Part shown: one piece after another, positions 1-14,544 of the stretch
How the letters are laid out: every line of letters begins with the position of its first letter
Position numbering within the stretch: the first letter of the stretch is position 1
Origin: Platerodrilus igneus
Lineage: Eukaryota; Arthropoda; Insecta; Coleoptera; Lycidae
DNA: 64,000 nucleotides
Assembly (NCBI GenBank): GCA_036346225.1
Contig: JARFIW010001082.1
Location: 6,076,001-6,140,000 of the forward strand
Direction of reading: 5' to 3'
The notes under the pieces: generated by a model
What the model was told of the DNA's origin: nothing
Database searches by the model: none
What the model saw: only the letters and a program-made list of their open reading frames with translations
Translations under genes and position numbers: made by a program

Positions 1-1455
<1,455 letters not shown>

Positions 1456-1542
1456 TTTTTTTTTTTTTTTTTTACGAGCTTCGACTGCTGTGGTCATTAG
1501 CTCAATCTAGTCATTATTTTACTGGCTGTGTTTGCAGTTGCA

Positions 1543-2698
1543 TTAGAGCTTGCTATATACACCCGTATGTTTGAGATAGTTTATCACCTTTTTCACGGGC
1601 TCTATTTCTCTAAGATTTTCTTTGAAGATAGGATGAATTTGGTGCTGTGCCCTTTCCTGTATATATTTCGTACATTCAGTGATTATGTGGTGTATTGTTA
1701 AATTTGCATTGCACAGTTCACATCTAGGTGGTTGTTCTCCTACCAACAGATGTTGGTGTGTAAGTGCCGTGTGGCCAATTCTTACTCGTTGAATTTTAAC
1801 GATGTCGGATCTAGAGAGTGAGACGAACGAGCACGTACTTCTAATATTTGGTTTCACACGCGCAAGTTGCGTAGTGTTATTTTCCCATCTTGATTGCCAT
1901 TCCTTTTCAATTTTATTTCTTAGGTGTACTTTTTGATCTTCTCTTTTCAGTGTTCTCACGTCAAGCATGTTGCCTATGGCAGCCAGACGTGCTGCCCTAT
2001 CGGCGTCTTCGTTTCCCCTTTATACCTATGTGGCTAGGAATCCACACTAGAGTTATTTTCCGTTTTCTTTCGGCAAGATGTGCTAGCAAGGCTTGTATCT
2101 TTAGAGTCATAGCATCGGATGTATATATATTTTGCAGACTTTTCAGGATACTCAGCGCGTCCGTGAATATGACGTGCTCACTTTTATAACTGCCTATACT
2201 GCAGTATTGTAAGGCCTGCCATAAAGCGTATTGCTCAGCAAAGTATGTGGACGATTTTTTTGTTAAGTGTCCACGAATGTGCTTCATTATTAATAACAAT
2301 AGCACTTCCCGTTCCATCGTTTGTTTTGGAACCGTCGGTATATATAAATTGTGCATCCGGATATTTGCCCTGGATTTCGCGAAATCTTTGCAAATATAAA
2401 CTGTTGGTATGTTCTCTTTCTTGTTAATATTAAGATCTAATATTATATCTGCTTTAGGTATTGTCCATGGGGGTATCTCCTGGGCGCCGCCTTCTGGTAC
2501 GATTTCTTCCATTTCCTCGTATGTATGTTGTAGGTACTCATGAAATCGAACGGCTGCTGGTTTGGTAGCGGTGGGATGTTTACTATAATCTGGTCGATCG
2601 TCAAACACAGAGTGAAAATTTGGGTTCTTCTTGTGTGCCCTTAGCGTAGTCATGTATGTGATCATGATTTGAAGTCTTCTTTGAGTAAGTGATGGCAT
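1543..2698 (-). pseudogene. ORF2 RNase H domain and cysteine-rich C-terminus (I-type retrotransposon)
   Basis: This is the C-terminal third of the polymerase ORF in two frames, 2698-1997 and 1968-1543. The first frame carries an RNase H fold: a catalytic-type aspartate in the motif IFTDALSILKSL and the terminal WIPSHIGIKG motif, where the frame breaks just before the last acidic residue. The second frame carries a CELCN...HHIITEC zinc-finger-like pattern of the kind found at the end of I- and jockey-like polymerases, and ends at a stop shortly before the 3' UTR. RNase H would remove the RNA template during target-primed reverse transcription. The frameshift near 1980 inactivates the domain. 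The link to the RT upstream is by order and strand. Confidence 0.8.
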
Positions 2699-2763
2699 TC
2701 CGGATTCGCTGTATAGACTTTCTACAGGGCTAGTTGGAAACGCGCCTAAACAGTATCTGAGAC

Positions 2764-4108
2764 CTAGATGATGAATGGTATCCAGGGTTTTAATGCACTA
2801 TTTCTTGCTGACGAATACGCGACACATCCGTAATCCATACGAGACAATACTAGTGACTGGTATATTCGTAGAAGACATTTAGGCTCTGCTCCCCATTTTG
2901 TGTGAGACAAAACCTTTATTGTGTCAAGAGCACGTCGACATTTCTCGACTAGCATTGCTATGTGGTCGCGCCATGTAAGTGTGGAATCAAAGATAAGACC
3001 TAGAAATCTTACTGAGTTTACACATGCTATCGGCTGATCGTTTACAAATAAAACGGGATCATAATGTGGTGTTCTCAGTCGACAGAAATGTACACACTTG
3101 GTTTTCTCCTTAGAGAAGGTAAACCCTATGCCTTCGCCATTTTTCGTGATGGTGTTGATAGCTTCCTGGAGTCGTCGTGTGATTGCTCCTACCGTTTTTC
3201 CTGAGGTGACGATTGCTAAATCGTCCACATAGAGACATTTCGAGATATTTCTGTCTAAATCACCCGCTATGTCGTTGATAGCTACGGAAAACAGTGTGCA
3301 ACTTAGCACAGATCCTTGAGGAATACCATTTTCCATTGTTCTAGGTGTTGAGAAGTCGTTCCCTATTCTCACTCGGAAGCTTCGATCTTTTAAGAATGTT
3401 TGTACCAGTTTTGGTAAGTTACCCCTGAGACCGTATTCAAATAATTTCTTTAGTATGTTGTATCGCCACGACATATCGTATGCTCCTTTGATGTCGAAGA
3501 ATACCGCTACTACGTGTTCTCTATTATTGAAACCGTTCTGAATCTGATTTTCGAGTAACACTAGGTGATCTACAGTGGACCGGCCTTTTCTAAAGCCTGC
3601 TTGGTATGGAGTCAGTAGGTTGTTATTTTCCAGGTACCACTGCATGCGACTGTTTACCATCCACTCCAGGATCTTCCCAGACAACATGTAAGACTGACGG
3701 GTCTGTAGCTTGTTGGCAATGTAGGATCTGCGGAGAGTTTTTTCAATGGTACTATTATGGCCTCTTTCCATTCACCCGGGTATGTTCCTTCTTCCCACAT
3801 CCTATTATAAGTATCTAATAATTTTACTTTTATTTCAGCTGTAAGATGTTGCAGCATGTCATTGGAAATGGTGTCGGGACCGGGAGATGTGATCTTGGCA
3901 CGTCTTAGAGCTTCTTCTAGTTCTATCATGCTGAATGGTAGGTTGTATTCCAAAACTTCATTTGTACTGAAGTCCAATTCGGCCTCTCTTTCTTCTTTCG
4001 TCCGCAAAAAATGCTTGTTATAATTATTAGAGGAGCTAACTTTTCGAAGTTAGTCGCTAAGACATTGGCTATCTCTGTTGGATTTTCTGTTTTGCCATGA
4101 TTCTCCAT
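2764..4108 (-). pseudogene. ORF2 reverse transcriptase domain (I-type retrotransposon)
   Basis: This is a reverse transcriptase of the non-LTR type. The main open piece (3771-2764, 335 codons) holds the fingers motif QAGFRKGRSTVDHL at about residues 57-70, the first catalytic aspartate in FFDIKGAYD (about 93), NGIPQGS (148-154) and the active-site box YVDD (181-184), which in relatives is usually YADD. Upstream pieces at 4007-3654 and 4108-3926 supply the N-terminal RT region, including SPGPDTISNDML and the conserved SYRPVSLT stretch. They lie in other frames, so there are at least two frameshifts. Catalytic residues are intact but the reading frame is not. The role would be target-primed reverse transcription at a nicked chromosomal site. 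Confidence 0.88.
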
Positions 4109-4276
4109 TTCAATGCTTGTTGGATAGAAAGCTTGATTCTTTCCGGAGATGGCTTTGATTTTCCTCCAGACTTCTGCGCATTGGACTTCCGACGTTATCG
4201 TGGAAGTGTAAGTATTCCAGCTTTCCTTTTGCTTTGCAGCGTCACGCGTCTTGCGTGAGCTCTTGCTTTTTAAACG

Positions 4277-4459
4277 CTATGAGATTAACAACTGTGGGCT
4301 GCCTTCTATACGTATTAAAAGCTTTCTTTTCCTAGAGATTGCCTCCTTTACCTGTGTGTTCCACCAGGGTACGACTCGTCCCAGTAAACCTCCTTCAGAT
4401 CGCGGTATCGATCTTTCTGCCGCTTTCATTATTGTTTCCACTATAGGCCTCACTCCCAA
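4277..4459 (-). pseudogene. ORF2 linker between endonuclease and RT (I-type retrotransposon)
   Basis: A 60-codon piece has the pattern AAERSIPRS followed by a tryptophan pair in VPWWN and a basic segment. This pattern is common to the spacer between endonuclease and RT in insect I- and jockey-like ORF2 proteins. It lies between the endonuclease and RT pieces on the same strand. Stops in neighbouring frames show that the spacer is decayed. Confidence 0.6.
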
Positions 4460-4740
4460 AGTCGCAGGAGTATGCAGCTCTTTTCTAAATGTTTCCCAAT
4501 CAGCTTTCTTAGTTTGCCATTTTTCATAGCGTATCTTACTGGAATTGGTTGATCCGTTTCACAATGATCGGAAAGTGATCGCTATTGTGTAGGTCATCTG
4601 AAACGGTCCACGTTAGATTTGCAGCTATCGTACTAGATGCAAATGTGAGGTCTATAGACGAAAACCATTCGTTCGCATATCGAGATGAGTCTTAGAACCC
4701 GAATTCAATAAGACTATATCATCCTGATCAAGCCAGTTTT

Positions 4741-5195
4741 CTATTTTACGACCCTTGCGTCTGTTTTATGAGAGCCCCATAATGTGTTATGGGCATTTAA
4801 ATCTCCCATCAAGATAAATGGAATCGGCAGTTGATTAACGATGTGTTGCAGGTCTTCAGGACGCCATATGTCGTCGGGTAGGTATATACTACAGACAGCT
4901 ATTTTCAGTGGCGTAGTTATTTCAATAGCTACTGCTTGTAGGTATGTATCGAGTGGTATCTTTCGATATTTTGCTTCATTTGTTACTATTATTGCTACTC
5001 CACCGCATGCCCTCTCGGGATTTTCGACATCTTTTCTAGTTATGTCGTACATGCCGAGTGAGTACGGTTGCCGGGTTTAAAATGAGTCTCTTGTAAACAT
5101 ATACACATCGGCCTATGCTCTTGCATAAGGAGTTTGAGGTCACAATAATGATTTACGCATCCTCTGCAATTCCACTGTATAATTTTTCTTTTGTT
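4741..5195 (-). pseudogene. ORF2 apurinic-like endonuclease domain (I-type retrotransposon)
   Basis: The N-terminus of ORF2 is readable from about 5195 on the minus strand, where IIQWNCRG gives the conserved asparagine of strand 1, followed by CICLQETHFK with the catalytic-type glutamate. A frameshift near 5060 leads into the 103-codon piece 5052-4741. That piece contains GGVAIIV, the CSIYLP motif and LMGDLNAHN, whose aspartate and asparagine belong to the metal site. The C-terminal SDH-type motif of the family is not visible in frame. The domain would nick target DNA, here presumably within (ATT)n. It is broken and so inactive. Confidence 0.82.
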
Positions 5196-5341
5196 TGATT
5201 TGGGTCCATTGGTTTTGTATGGGTGAATAGCGTGTTACTTGATATAGGTGCAATTGTATGTTTATTGTTGACATTATAGATACTCCAATGATACATGAGG
5301 TGTATAGGTAATAATACGTAATTATCATATTTTATCACAAA

Positions 5342-6590
5342 TTATTTGGTGACTTTCCTAGGTTTTCCCTTAGGCCAGCCTTTCCGTTTCTTCTGTGACT
5401 GTGTTTCATCCGCCCACGAATGGTCCGATGAAGCACGATCGCTGTCTTTGGACGAATTTCGCTGAGGTTGTTTGGATTCTCCTTTAGAATTAGCAGATGT
5501 CCTACTACATTCCGAGCCACTCCTCGATCGGTGACTGTGCATCGTTTTCGACATAGACGATACATCTACATCAATGCATTGTGTTATTGGTGGTTCTGAC
5601 ACTGATTTTGGAATAAAGAAACCTTTAAGGGCTTCAACTAATTGTGGAACCAATTCTTTAACCAAACCAGTTGTTGCATTTGATGGGGTCAGTACTGCTT
5701 TGGCGAACGATACCCCGGGTTTTGGTGTAGCAAGTGTTATTTTCTTCTTGGCCTCGGCATAACTAACATTTTCCTTGACTCTTTGTTCTTGAATTGCGAC
5801 TTCTTTCTTATAAGTTGGGCAAATTCGAGATCTGGCCGAGTGGTTGCCGTCGCAGTTTATACATTTCACTGGCTCTTCACAAGGTTTTCCGTCATGCAAG
5901 GATTTTCCACACACACATACTTGATTGGCATTACATCGCGTAGATGTATGTCCATACTTTGGCATCTATAGCACCTCATCGGCTGCGGTACATATAGCCT
6001 TACGGGACAATTATAAAGGCGACTTTTATTGTTTTTGGTAGAACAGGTGTATTAAATGTGAGCACATGATTAGCAGTATCGCATAGTCCGCCATCCCTTC
6101 TTGTTTTCAATCTTCTGATTTCTATGACATTTTGGTCAGATAATTGCTCTTGTATTTCACCTACCGTGCAGTTTAACAAGTCTGGGCAGTATATGACTCC
6201 ACGAGACTTGTTCATAGTGCCGTGAGGTTCCACTTCCACTTGGTATCCTGCGAATTCATTAGTTTTTGAATTTTCAAGGACTGTCTCTCTGATGTCGTTT
6301 CTACTAAAATTCCTTCTTTAACCTTTTCACCATTTTAAATTTCCAAACATTCCATATAAACTTTTACTAATTATAAACGGGTTTACTTTATCAAAGTTTG
6401 ACCCATCTTTCTTTCAGGACCAGGTACCGGGTCGTGCCCGTCACCTGGTTCACCGACCCGCATTGAAAAGCGGGATTTATAGAGTAAGCCGTAATAGCGC
6501 TGGTGTTTTCAACAGTAGGCTTCGGGTCAACATCAGGGCAGCCTTATCCCCTGATGCCACTTTAGGTGCCAAATCTAAGCTAGCTTCCAT
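5342..6590 (-). pseudogene. ORF1 nucleic-acid-binding protein (I-type retrotransposon)
   Basis: A plausible start is the ATG at 6590, which begins MEASLDLAPK. From there the sequence can be followed through several frames: an N-terminal part, a region with VNPFIISKSL and EGILVET typical of insect ORF1 proteins, the piece 6239-6000, and finally 5965-5342 with CCHC-type knuckles. The knuckles comprise an RCYRC pair just before a frameshift at about 5965, then CVCGKSLHDGKPC and CINCDGNHSARSRIC, followed by a lysine- and serine-rich tail ending KPRKVTK. The protein would coat the element RNA. At least three frameshifts disable it. It ends about 150 bases before the endonuclease begins. Confidence 0.78.
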
Positions 6591-7520
6591 AGTTTTTAAA
6601 AACTTTTCGTCTCTCTAGCCCCACCCACCACGGAGTCCAACAAGGGACGACGCATTGTCGCCAGGGTTACCGGAGAGATATAGCGCTCAATGACAACTTG
6701 CAGAGCGGGTAAAGGCTGTCTGGCTGACAACCCCGCCGTCTGCTTATCAGCATCTTCACACTTGCCCTACTGGCGGTCTTACCCGACAGCACAGCCGATA
6801 GGTCAAAGGTGGGCTAGCCCTGACATCCCGTTTAGAAAGAAATCCAGGCCAAAGTGGAGTGTTGCTCTCAATGGGGACTACAACCTGCCCCATGAGAACT
6901 CAGCCACCAGGACCCTTCATCCCCCCGCACGGGTCTCCACGCACGGCACAAACACGCGGGTAGCCATTAAAACCCTGTGCTGCCCGACTACTAGGCAACA
7001 CTAAGGGAGGGAAATTGGGAAGTGAGCTGGGATATATTACTAGGTTTATGGTGCTAGCGCACCCGGATATATGATAGGATATGTGCGGATGGAAGCAAAG
7101 ATTGGGACAGCGGTCAGCTGAGCTAGGGAAGCTCGGGCTTGCCAAACCCGTGCCTGTTTGGGAATTAACAGGCCCCTGAGAGAAAATTGATGGTAGGTCC
7201 CTCCGCCCTCGGATACCCTAATAGCCAGAAGGGACCTGGAAAAACAAGAGTCGGAAGCCTAGTGTGCTTCCAGATAGGAGAGATAAAAGGTGCTGACAGG
7301 TACAGCTTTGTGTGCGTATTGGGGTTAGGGCATGCAAGTATGCGTGTTCTGTGTGAAGAGAGTATAGTGAGTGTATGTGTGCGTGCTCTGAGTTTGTGTG
7401 AGTAGGTGATGTAGGTTATTTTGGTTTTCCCACTTCGCAATGCAGGTAGTCAGCAAGCCGGTTAACTGCAACGCGAAGAAGGAAGTAAGCACTCTCACCA
7501 CGTCAAGGTAATAACCCAGA
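6591..7520 (-). other. 5' leader of the I-type retrotransposon
   Basis: About 0.93 kb lies between the inferred ORF1 start and the second (ATT)n array. It is clearly richer in G and C than the surroundings and contains no convincing protein. By position it is the 5' untranslated and internal promoter region of the minus-strand element. Frames open across parts of it on both strands show no recognisable motif and are not called. Confidence 0.6.
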
Positions 7521-8119
<599 letters not shown>

Positions 8120-11100
8120 GTGAATGCTTTATTAAGATAAATAATATAAGGCTTACAATTAGATCAAGAGGACGATTATTAACACAACTAGTGATACAAT
8201 ATGTTGGTGTATAGTATGGATAGTATAAAATAACTATAGGGTTCAATACTTTTATTTTCAGCAATGTAGCCCATCCGATATAGAGACATTCACCAGAAAA
8301 GAAAAACAGTAAACCCGGAAAGTAGAGTGATCTACATATTGTTGCCATTTGTGTATAATAGTTTTATGCTGTTAACCCAACTTAACTGATCTCTTAGTTA
8401 CCAATTTTGCAAATTCTATATCTGAAATAATTATTGAACTGGCAAATATGATTGATATTGAAATTTTATCTCATGTTGTCTTATTAGTATTAATATAATA
8501 CGGAAATTTATTTGTTTTGAAGTGTATTATTTTATGACAGATAGCCACTTTGCTGCAGAAGTCGATTCCTCCTGGGCTTGAACTGTTGTTTTTTTTTAAT
8601 ATTTTGTTTTTTTCCAGGTGATTGGTAACGTCATCATGCTTAGTAGTGAGATCGCGGGGCCAACTGCTTTACCGTGATAATCCCTAGCACATACTGATTA
8701 TTAGTACTTATTGCTTCTTCCTTTTTTCTGCCTAAGCCACTCCACCACGAACCGCTAGTCAGAATCGGGCAGTTTCTCACACCGACCGTTACCTTTCTTG
8801 GCATGCTCTATAACTAGGTAAAATTTACAAATCCACGGTCGGTGCTCATATCGGCGATCTATCACGTTAAACTTGTATTATCGGAAATCTACCGAAAGAA
8901 AATGAGAGGTAAGTCTACAAAAAAAGAGAGATGATGCAGGAGATAAGGGATGGAGGTTGAAGTGAACTCTAGCATGACAGGTAGTAAGCATGTCGTTTTG
9001 GTTAGTCTGAAATCTACTACTAGATAGAAAAAATGCAATGTAACTAAAGAAATACTATTATTGCACATATTAATAATAATAATTATATGCATATCTGTGT
9101 TACTAACATATCTTAATATTTGGATGTCGATGCATGGCATTGCATGTCGTCTGGGTAATTTTATGGGATAGCGTATAATTACTGATTGATAACCTCAAGC
9201 ATGATGATAGATATTGTCAATTAGCGGCAATATTTCCACTTAATAATTATCATTTCAGAAAACGCAGATTCGCATATATTAGTTGACTCGAACGGTTATT
9301 TGAAACGAAATTTATTTTAAATATGGATATTTGTATTTAGATATAAATGACCATAATTTTGCATCACTTACTCTCATTTTGAGCTGAATATCTGAAATTA
9401 TCAGAAAAACCACATTTTCGACAGAAGACAAGAAGTCCTGATTGAAAGTATTTTATATATTTCAATAGTAGAACAAATGGACAAACGTCTTTAAAATCCA
9501 CACCAAATATTTCTTACTATTGTCTTGTAAATACTACAGTTGAACTGAGGTCGTGCCCTGGCCTTCAAACCTGCAAAATTTTCAAATCTTTTCCATTTAG
9601 TTGATTAGACAGTAGCTGGAATTTATTTTTATTGTGTTTATCGTGCAAATCAAATTGGTAATGGTATCCTTGCAAGCTCTTTTTGAACATCTTTGTTTTG
9701 ATGAGTTGGATAATACTTCAAATAATAGCTATTTAATGAACCTCACTGTTTCAAGAGCACTTCTGCTGCTGGATTAGTAGGGTGCTAAATAATAGTCTGA
9801 GAACTTAAGAGTTCTGCAATTGACAAAATGTTTTTTTAATCGTTTGTCTTAGGTTATATAACAGATCTACATTCCCGACACCTTTTGGCAACCCAGCAGC
9901 GCTCAACTTTTCGTGTCCAAGAACCATTAAGAATTTTTACTTTTAATATTATTTAGTTTAGTTTCAATATGAGTTAATAATTTTTATATAACAGAAAGTT
10001 TTATAATTTACTGCATATTGTAATAATAATATACCGATACGGTATTTTTTATGTTATTTTAGGGTACAGCCTACATATTAATTTTAATACACGTATTTTT
10101 TAAATAATTCTCTCTTAACATCTTATGTAATAAATGTTACTACAACTTTATCCAAATTTCTTAAATTGAGGATTTAAAACGAAAGCATTAATTTTAATAG
10201 CTTTCAATGTATAAAGTAATCAAAGAAAAGTCATCTTTCCGTTTGATTTCTAGTAAATCTAAAGTCTAGTATCCACAGAATTCATTAATTATGTATATTC
10301 ACGAGAAATAAATTTGTAGTGACAACCTAGCGTTTTCAAATTTTGTGACGTCATCGCAAAATTAACGTAAACAACCTATAATACGGTCGATCAACTATTG
10401 CACTTCGATAATTTGACTCCCTTTAAACGCATCGACCACGAAAATCGAAACAGGTTCGAATCCTGACCAGGACATTTTATTTTCTATCTTTCAATTACAA
10501 GCGCGATTTGAAATGATCATGTAACCTTTCATAAAGGTCTAAGTTATTATTTCATCTTATTAACAAATATGATCTACGTTATAGTACGGGATACACGATG
10601 TTATCCTAAAGTCACACAGAAACAACATTATAACTATCTTAATTATTTTACTTTAAAATTGTATAAACACCACCTTACAAGGAAAAATTTAGAAATCAAA
10701 TCCTTTCTTATTACCCAAATAAAATTTTAATAATTCTGACTAACTAGGCAATGTATTATCGTCATTTCGTCATGACTGATAGCCAAGACAAAATTATTAA
10801 ATAAGGTAAGCTAGAATTTTATACAGCTTGGTTTCGAATCTGGTCAGATGTTAAAATGATTAATCTTGTATACCACAATGTATAGAAATATTTAAGCGCC
10901 CAAGAACTTAAAAGAGCATCTCATCTTTTTGAGGGAAAACGCAATATATTTTGTTTAGTACAATAAACTTCTTTTAATTGGTAATTATTTGCAGTGAGTT
11001 TTATATAAGAGTTGCCCAGACATACGACGTGGTTAGCATAGATTTTGATCGAGTAATCCACATATGATTACCTCCGTTTTGAACCAAGGAAGATATTTGA

Positions 11101-11279
11101 ACCATAATATAATAGCGTATGACTTTTTCAAATTTTGTAGTTGACGATTCTCCTTTTGTTTTCCGAACCAATCTAAAACTCATTACATGAAAGCCAACTT
11201 CTACACATTCTTCACACTCCCAACCAGTACAGCGATAGTTAACAAGTGCTGTGTGGTCTCTCATAAATTTGGTTTTTCT
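8120..11279. other. No recognisable gene
   Basis: AT-rich sequence with only short chance frames. A GC-richer patch at 8560-8870 has no motif that I can assign. An isolated tRNA-type B box lies near 10455 (GGTTCGAATCC) but lacks a cloverleaf. The last few hundred bases may be the decayed end of the BEL/Pao element that follows. Confidence 0.5.
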
Positions 11280-12560
11280 ACTTGTGGCACTGTCAACTTG
11301 AACGCCGGCTTTTGTAAATCCACTACTTTCTTTTGTTTAGCTACATGTAGATAGGTCTTTAACGCATATAACTACAATATCATCCTCTTTGACGTTTGGC
11401 ATTTGGTTATGCCATTCAGAGCGTATCAGGAGTTGTAACAGGCAGTCAAACATACCACGCCAACATTTTTCTGAAAATTGTTCCCTATAGAGTAACTAGT
11501 TTTTGCTACCATGTATTAAAATCAATAGAAATCATAAGTTTTTCGCCATTGGTAAATACCGCTAAAAAATGATTTGAGGAAAGCGCTTCAAATTTCGCAC
11601 TGTTTAAAGGTAGATAAGCGAGTGGTCTAGAATTGACAATATTTTCAGCAGCAGTTAGACAGCTTTGAAAAAATGGGTCGATGGGCGTTTTTGACGATAA
11701 AGCATTATACATTACAAATTTAATTGATTTCACAAGACGTCATCATGCTCCTCTTATATGTGGGGATAATGGACAATTGAAATAAAACATCTCAGGGCTA
11801 ACAAATTTTTATGCTAATATTTGGGGATCAAGTTTGTTAATCTCTTCTTTTAAAATATGTTCTGTAGTTACAAAGTTAGTCCCTCGATCGCAGTATGTAT
11901 TTCTCGACTGACCTCTTCTGCTAATAAAATTTTTGAATCAAATGATGCAGTGATCAACGTTCAATTTGTGTGCAATTTCTAAGTGTACCGTTCGGATGGT
12001 TATACGGGTGAATAGGACATCCCAGCGGTTTTCTTTCCTTCTTCTAGCAACATTGATGAGTCCAAAATAGTCTACTACTGTATGGGAACACGCAAGAACA
12101 TTAGTAGCAAGTCTACATGAAGAAAGTAGGAATATTTTTGGTATTCTGAGAATAGCTTTAACAATTTTACAAACTAGACAATCTCTGCGTACTTTATTAA
12201 GACCTCGCAGTAATTTAGCAATGCAAAACGTATGTCTAATTTGGTTTATTGCAGTTTCGTGACTATGTTGCAGGAATAATATATTATGGTAATGTGAATT
12301 ATCGACACTGTAAAAAGACTTTCAGATGGTAATATAATGGGTTTTTTCGATTCCCAATTTAGGCAGCTTTTCGCATTCAAAATCTTCCTCTCATTCTTGG
12401 TATAGTTTTCTGGTCTCGATAGAGCGAGAATTTATTTTACTTAATTTCTGGACAGTCGGTTGTAATGAAGTAGATGATTTTTTTGTAATTCTCTAATCTC
12501 TTAAGAATAGTGCTTCCTCCGAGTTAAACGAATCAATGTATTTCGTGCCAAGGTTACCTC
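11280..12560 (-). pseudogene. BEL/Pao integrase
   Basis: Reading the minus strand from 12560 downward gives a zinc-binding-type segment with a paired cysteine motif (CLVCKIV near 12150), then a catalytic-core start with VVDYFGLINV near 12060, where the family has a DYFGP-type motif. Further on, TAAENIVNSRPLAYLPLNS in the open piece 11733-11506 is the hallmark of the Pao integrase C-terminal core. A degraded DDIVVI segment follows near 11370. The protein would insert element cDNA into the chromosome. Multiple stops separate the parts, so it is inactive. Confidence 0.78.
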
Positions 12561-13265
12561 TTTATAAGTCAAAATAAGTTAATAAACAATAAGTACGTAC
12601 GCCATTATGCGTAAAAATTTATTGTATGTAAACGTTCCAATATTACAGAAGAGCTAACAACTTTGTAAGCAGTAACAGACTGTATAATTTCATTATTTGA
12701 TGTGATATCTGTAGACCAATATTCTGCATTTAATTACAAGAACTATGGCCCTTTAAACCACCAATCTGATGCTTTTAACGAGGATAGACTAGTCCATTTT
12801 GTTGCCTAATCTGCTCTCTTCAGTTTATTAGGAAAATATCGCCAGTTTGATAGCACAGAATGATCCTGTATTTCCACAATTCGATATGCAAGATTTTCTT
12901 TAGATCACCTGATCGAATCCAACTTAATAAGGTAGAAGACCTTGCCAATTGTAATAGCTAAATGCCCAGAATACTTTTTGCAAACCGCGCTTCCAATACC
13001 GCACCTTCCAGTTCCATTCGGGGGATTGTCTACAACTTACCCGGTGCCACTCGTGTTTTTACACTCAATAGCGGACATTCTTTAGCATTTTCTTTTGTAA
13101 TTAGATATAATTAAGACATAAAAGAATTATGCCAATTAGTAGCAAATGTGTTCAAACAACATTGTGAGATTGTGAGCTTTTCTACAATTACCAAGTGCTT
13201 CCTTCTACCATATAAGCCACTTTTGATGCTGTGTATCATTTATAGGCTCATCCCAAGTTATTTTA
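12561..13265 (-). pseudogene. BEL/Pao RNase H and connection region, heavily decayed
   Basis: This interval lies between integrase and the mariner insertion, where the RNase H domain of the BEL/Pao polyprotein is expected. Only short matches remain, for example an LSKINSRS-type segment close to 12440 at the integrase boundary. The assignment rests on position and strand more than on motifs. Confidence 0.4.
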
Positions 13266-14541
13266 CGGGGGTGGTTTGAAAAGTTCGCGAAATGGAGCAC
13301 AGATGGCAGCATCAGTACTAATAAAATATATGCTATTTAGGGCGCAGATGTTAAATTTGACATTATTCTGTCAAGTAGTATTAATTTGGTGCTAGTTGAA
13401 GTAAAGTTGGGTTTATGAGTTTTTCAAAATGGATAAAACTGAAACGCGCGCTGTTGTCAAATATTTTGTAACAAAAGGGTTAGAAAGCAACAGAAATACA
13501 TAAAGATATGCAGGATACATTAAGAAACTCCGCTCCATCATTTACAACTGTGCACAAGTGGGTGACGGAATTTAAACGTGGTCGTGAGAGCCTAGAAGAT
13601 GACCCGCGCAGCGGACGACCAAAAACTGCCACCACGCCTGAAATCGTCAAAAAGTTAATGATATGGTTACGCAGGATCGTCGATTAAAGGTCTCCGAAAT
13701 TGCTAAGATTGCAGGTATCTCAGATGAAAGAGCATTTCATATCTTAACTGCGGAATTAGATATGAAAAAGCTTTCAGCAAGATGGGTGCCGCGCATATTG
13801 ACAATTGATCAAAACCTTCAGAGAAAGAGAATTTGCCAACAGAGTTTAGACTGCCTTAACTCCAATAAAACCGATTTCGTCCGACGATTTGTTACGACAG
13901 ATGAAACTTGGGTTCACTATTATACCCCTGAAACCAAGCAACAATCTAAACAATGGAGACATAGGGGTTCTCCACCACCAAAGAAAGCAATGTCCGTGAA
14001 GTCGGCTGGAAAAGTTATGGCATCAGTTTTTTGGGATGCTAAAGATGTCCTACTAATTGACTATCTTCCCAACGGCCAAACAATAAATGGTGAATATTAC
14101 GCTAAACTTCTAGGCCAACAGGATAAAAATATTCGTGAAAAAAGACCTGCATTGCGTAAGAAGAAGATCATTTTCCATCAGCATAATGCACGTCCACACA
14201 CAAGTGCAGTAGCAATGCAAAAATTGAATGATCTAAAGTACGATCTGTTGCAACATCCACCTTATTCGCCTGATTTGGCTTCTGCTGACTTCCACCTATT
14301 TCCACGCTTAAAAGTTTTTATTGGGGGAAAACGATTTTCCACGGACAAAGAAGTAAAAGCAGCTGTCGACGACTATTTTGGAGGCCTTGAAGAATCGCAC
14401 TTTCGTGATGGCATAATGGGTTTGGAACATCGCAGGATGAAGTGTATTCAACTTGAAGATTATGTTGAAAAATAAATTATATTTTAAAAACAATTTTTTT
14501 CATTTTCCCCTTCGTTTCACGAACTTTTCAAATCACCCTCG
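13266..14541 (+). mobile_element. mariner transposon (D34D type), complete ends, inactive
   Basis: The element is flanked by TA and bounded by imperfect inverted repeats. The left end reads CGGGGGTGGTTTGAAAAGTT and the right end, on the opposite strand, CGAGGGTGATTTGAAAAGTT. These are about 29 bases long with a few mismatches. The total length of 1276 bp is normal for mariner. It interrupts the BEL/Pao element between RNase H and RT and is therefore younger than that copy. The transposase is frameshifted and lacks a catalytic aspartate. Confidence 0.93.
13429..14475 (+). pseudogene. mariner transposase, frameshifted, catalytic residue lost
   Basis: The start at 13429 (MDKTETRAVVKYF) matches the usual mariner N-terminus. 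A frameshift near 13495 and another near 13655 break the helix-turn-helix region, after which 13663-14475 is open for 270 codons. It contains the first catalytic aspartate in TTDETWVHYY, the linker WRHRGSPPPKKA, and YSPDLASADFHLF with the third aspartate. The middle catalytic position, normally HQDN, reads HQHN, a single-base Asp-to-His change. The spacing of 34 residues to the last aspartate places it in the D34D mariner group. Both the frameshifts and the active-site change make it inactive. Confidence 0.93.
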
Positions 14542-14544
14542 TAC

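Noticed and set aside
6690..7440. Several frames of 70-105 codons on both strands in the GC-rich leader
   Set aside because: They lie in the 5' leader of the I-type element and show no motif. Open frames are expected in GC-richer DNA.
8560..8870. Possible structured RNA in a GC-richer patch
   Set aside because: I looked for SRP, U-snRNA and tRNA signatures and found none that hold.
10425..10480. Possible tRNA gene (B box GGTTCGAATCC with a T-arm-like CAGG/CCTG stem)
   Set aside because: No acceptor-stem pairing, A box or anticodon arm could be found upstream. At best it is an isolated SINE or tRNA remnant.
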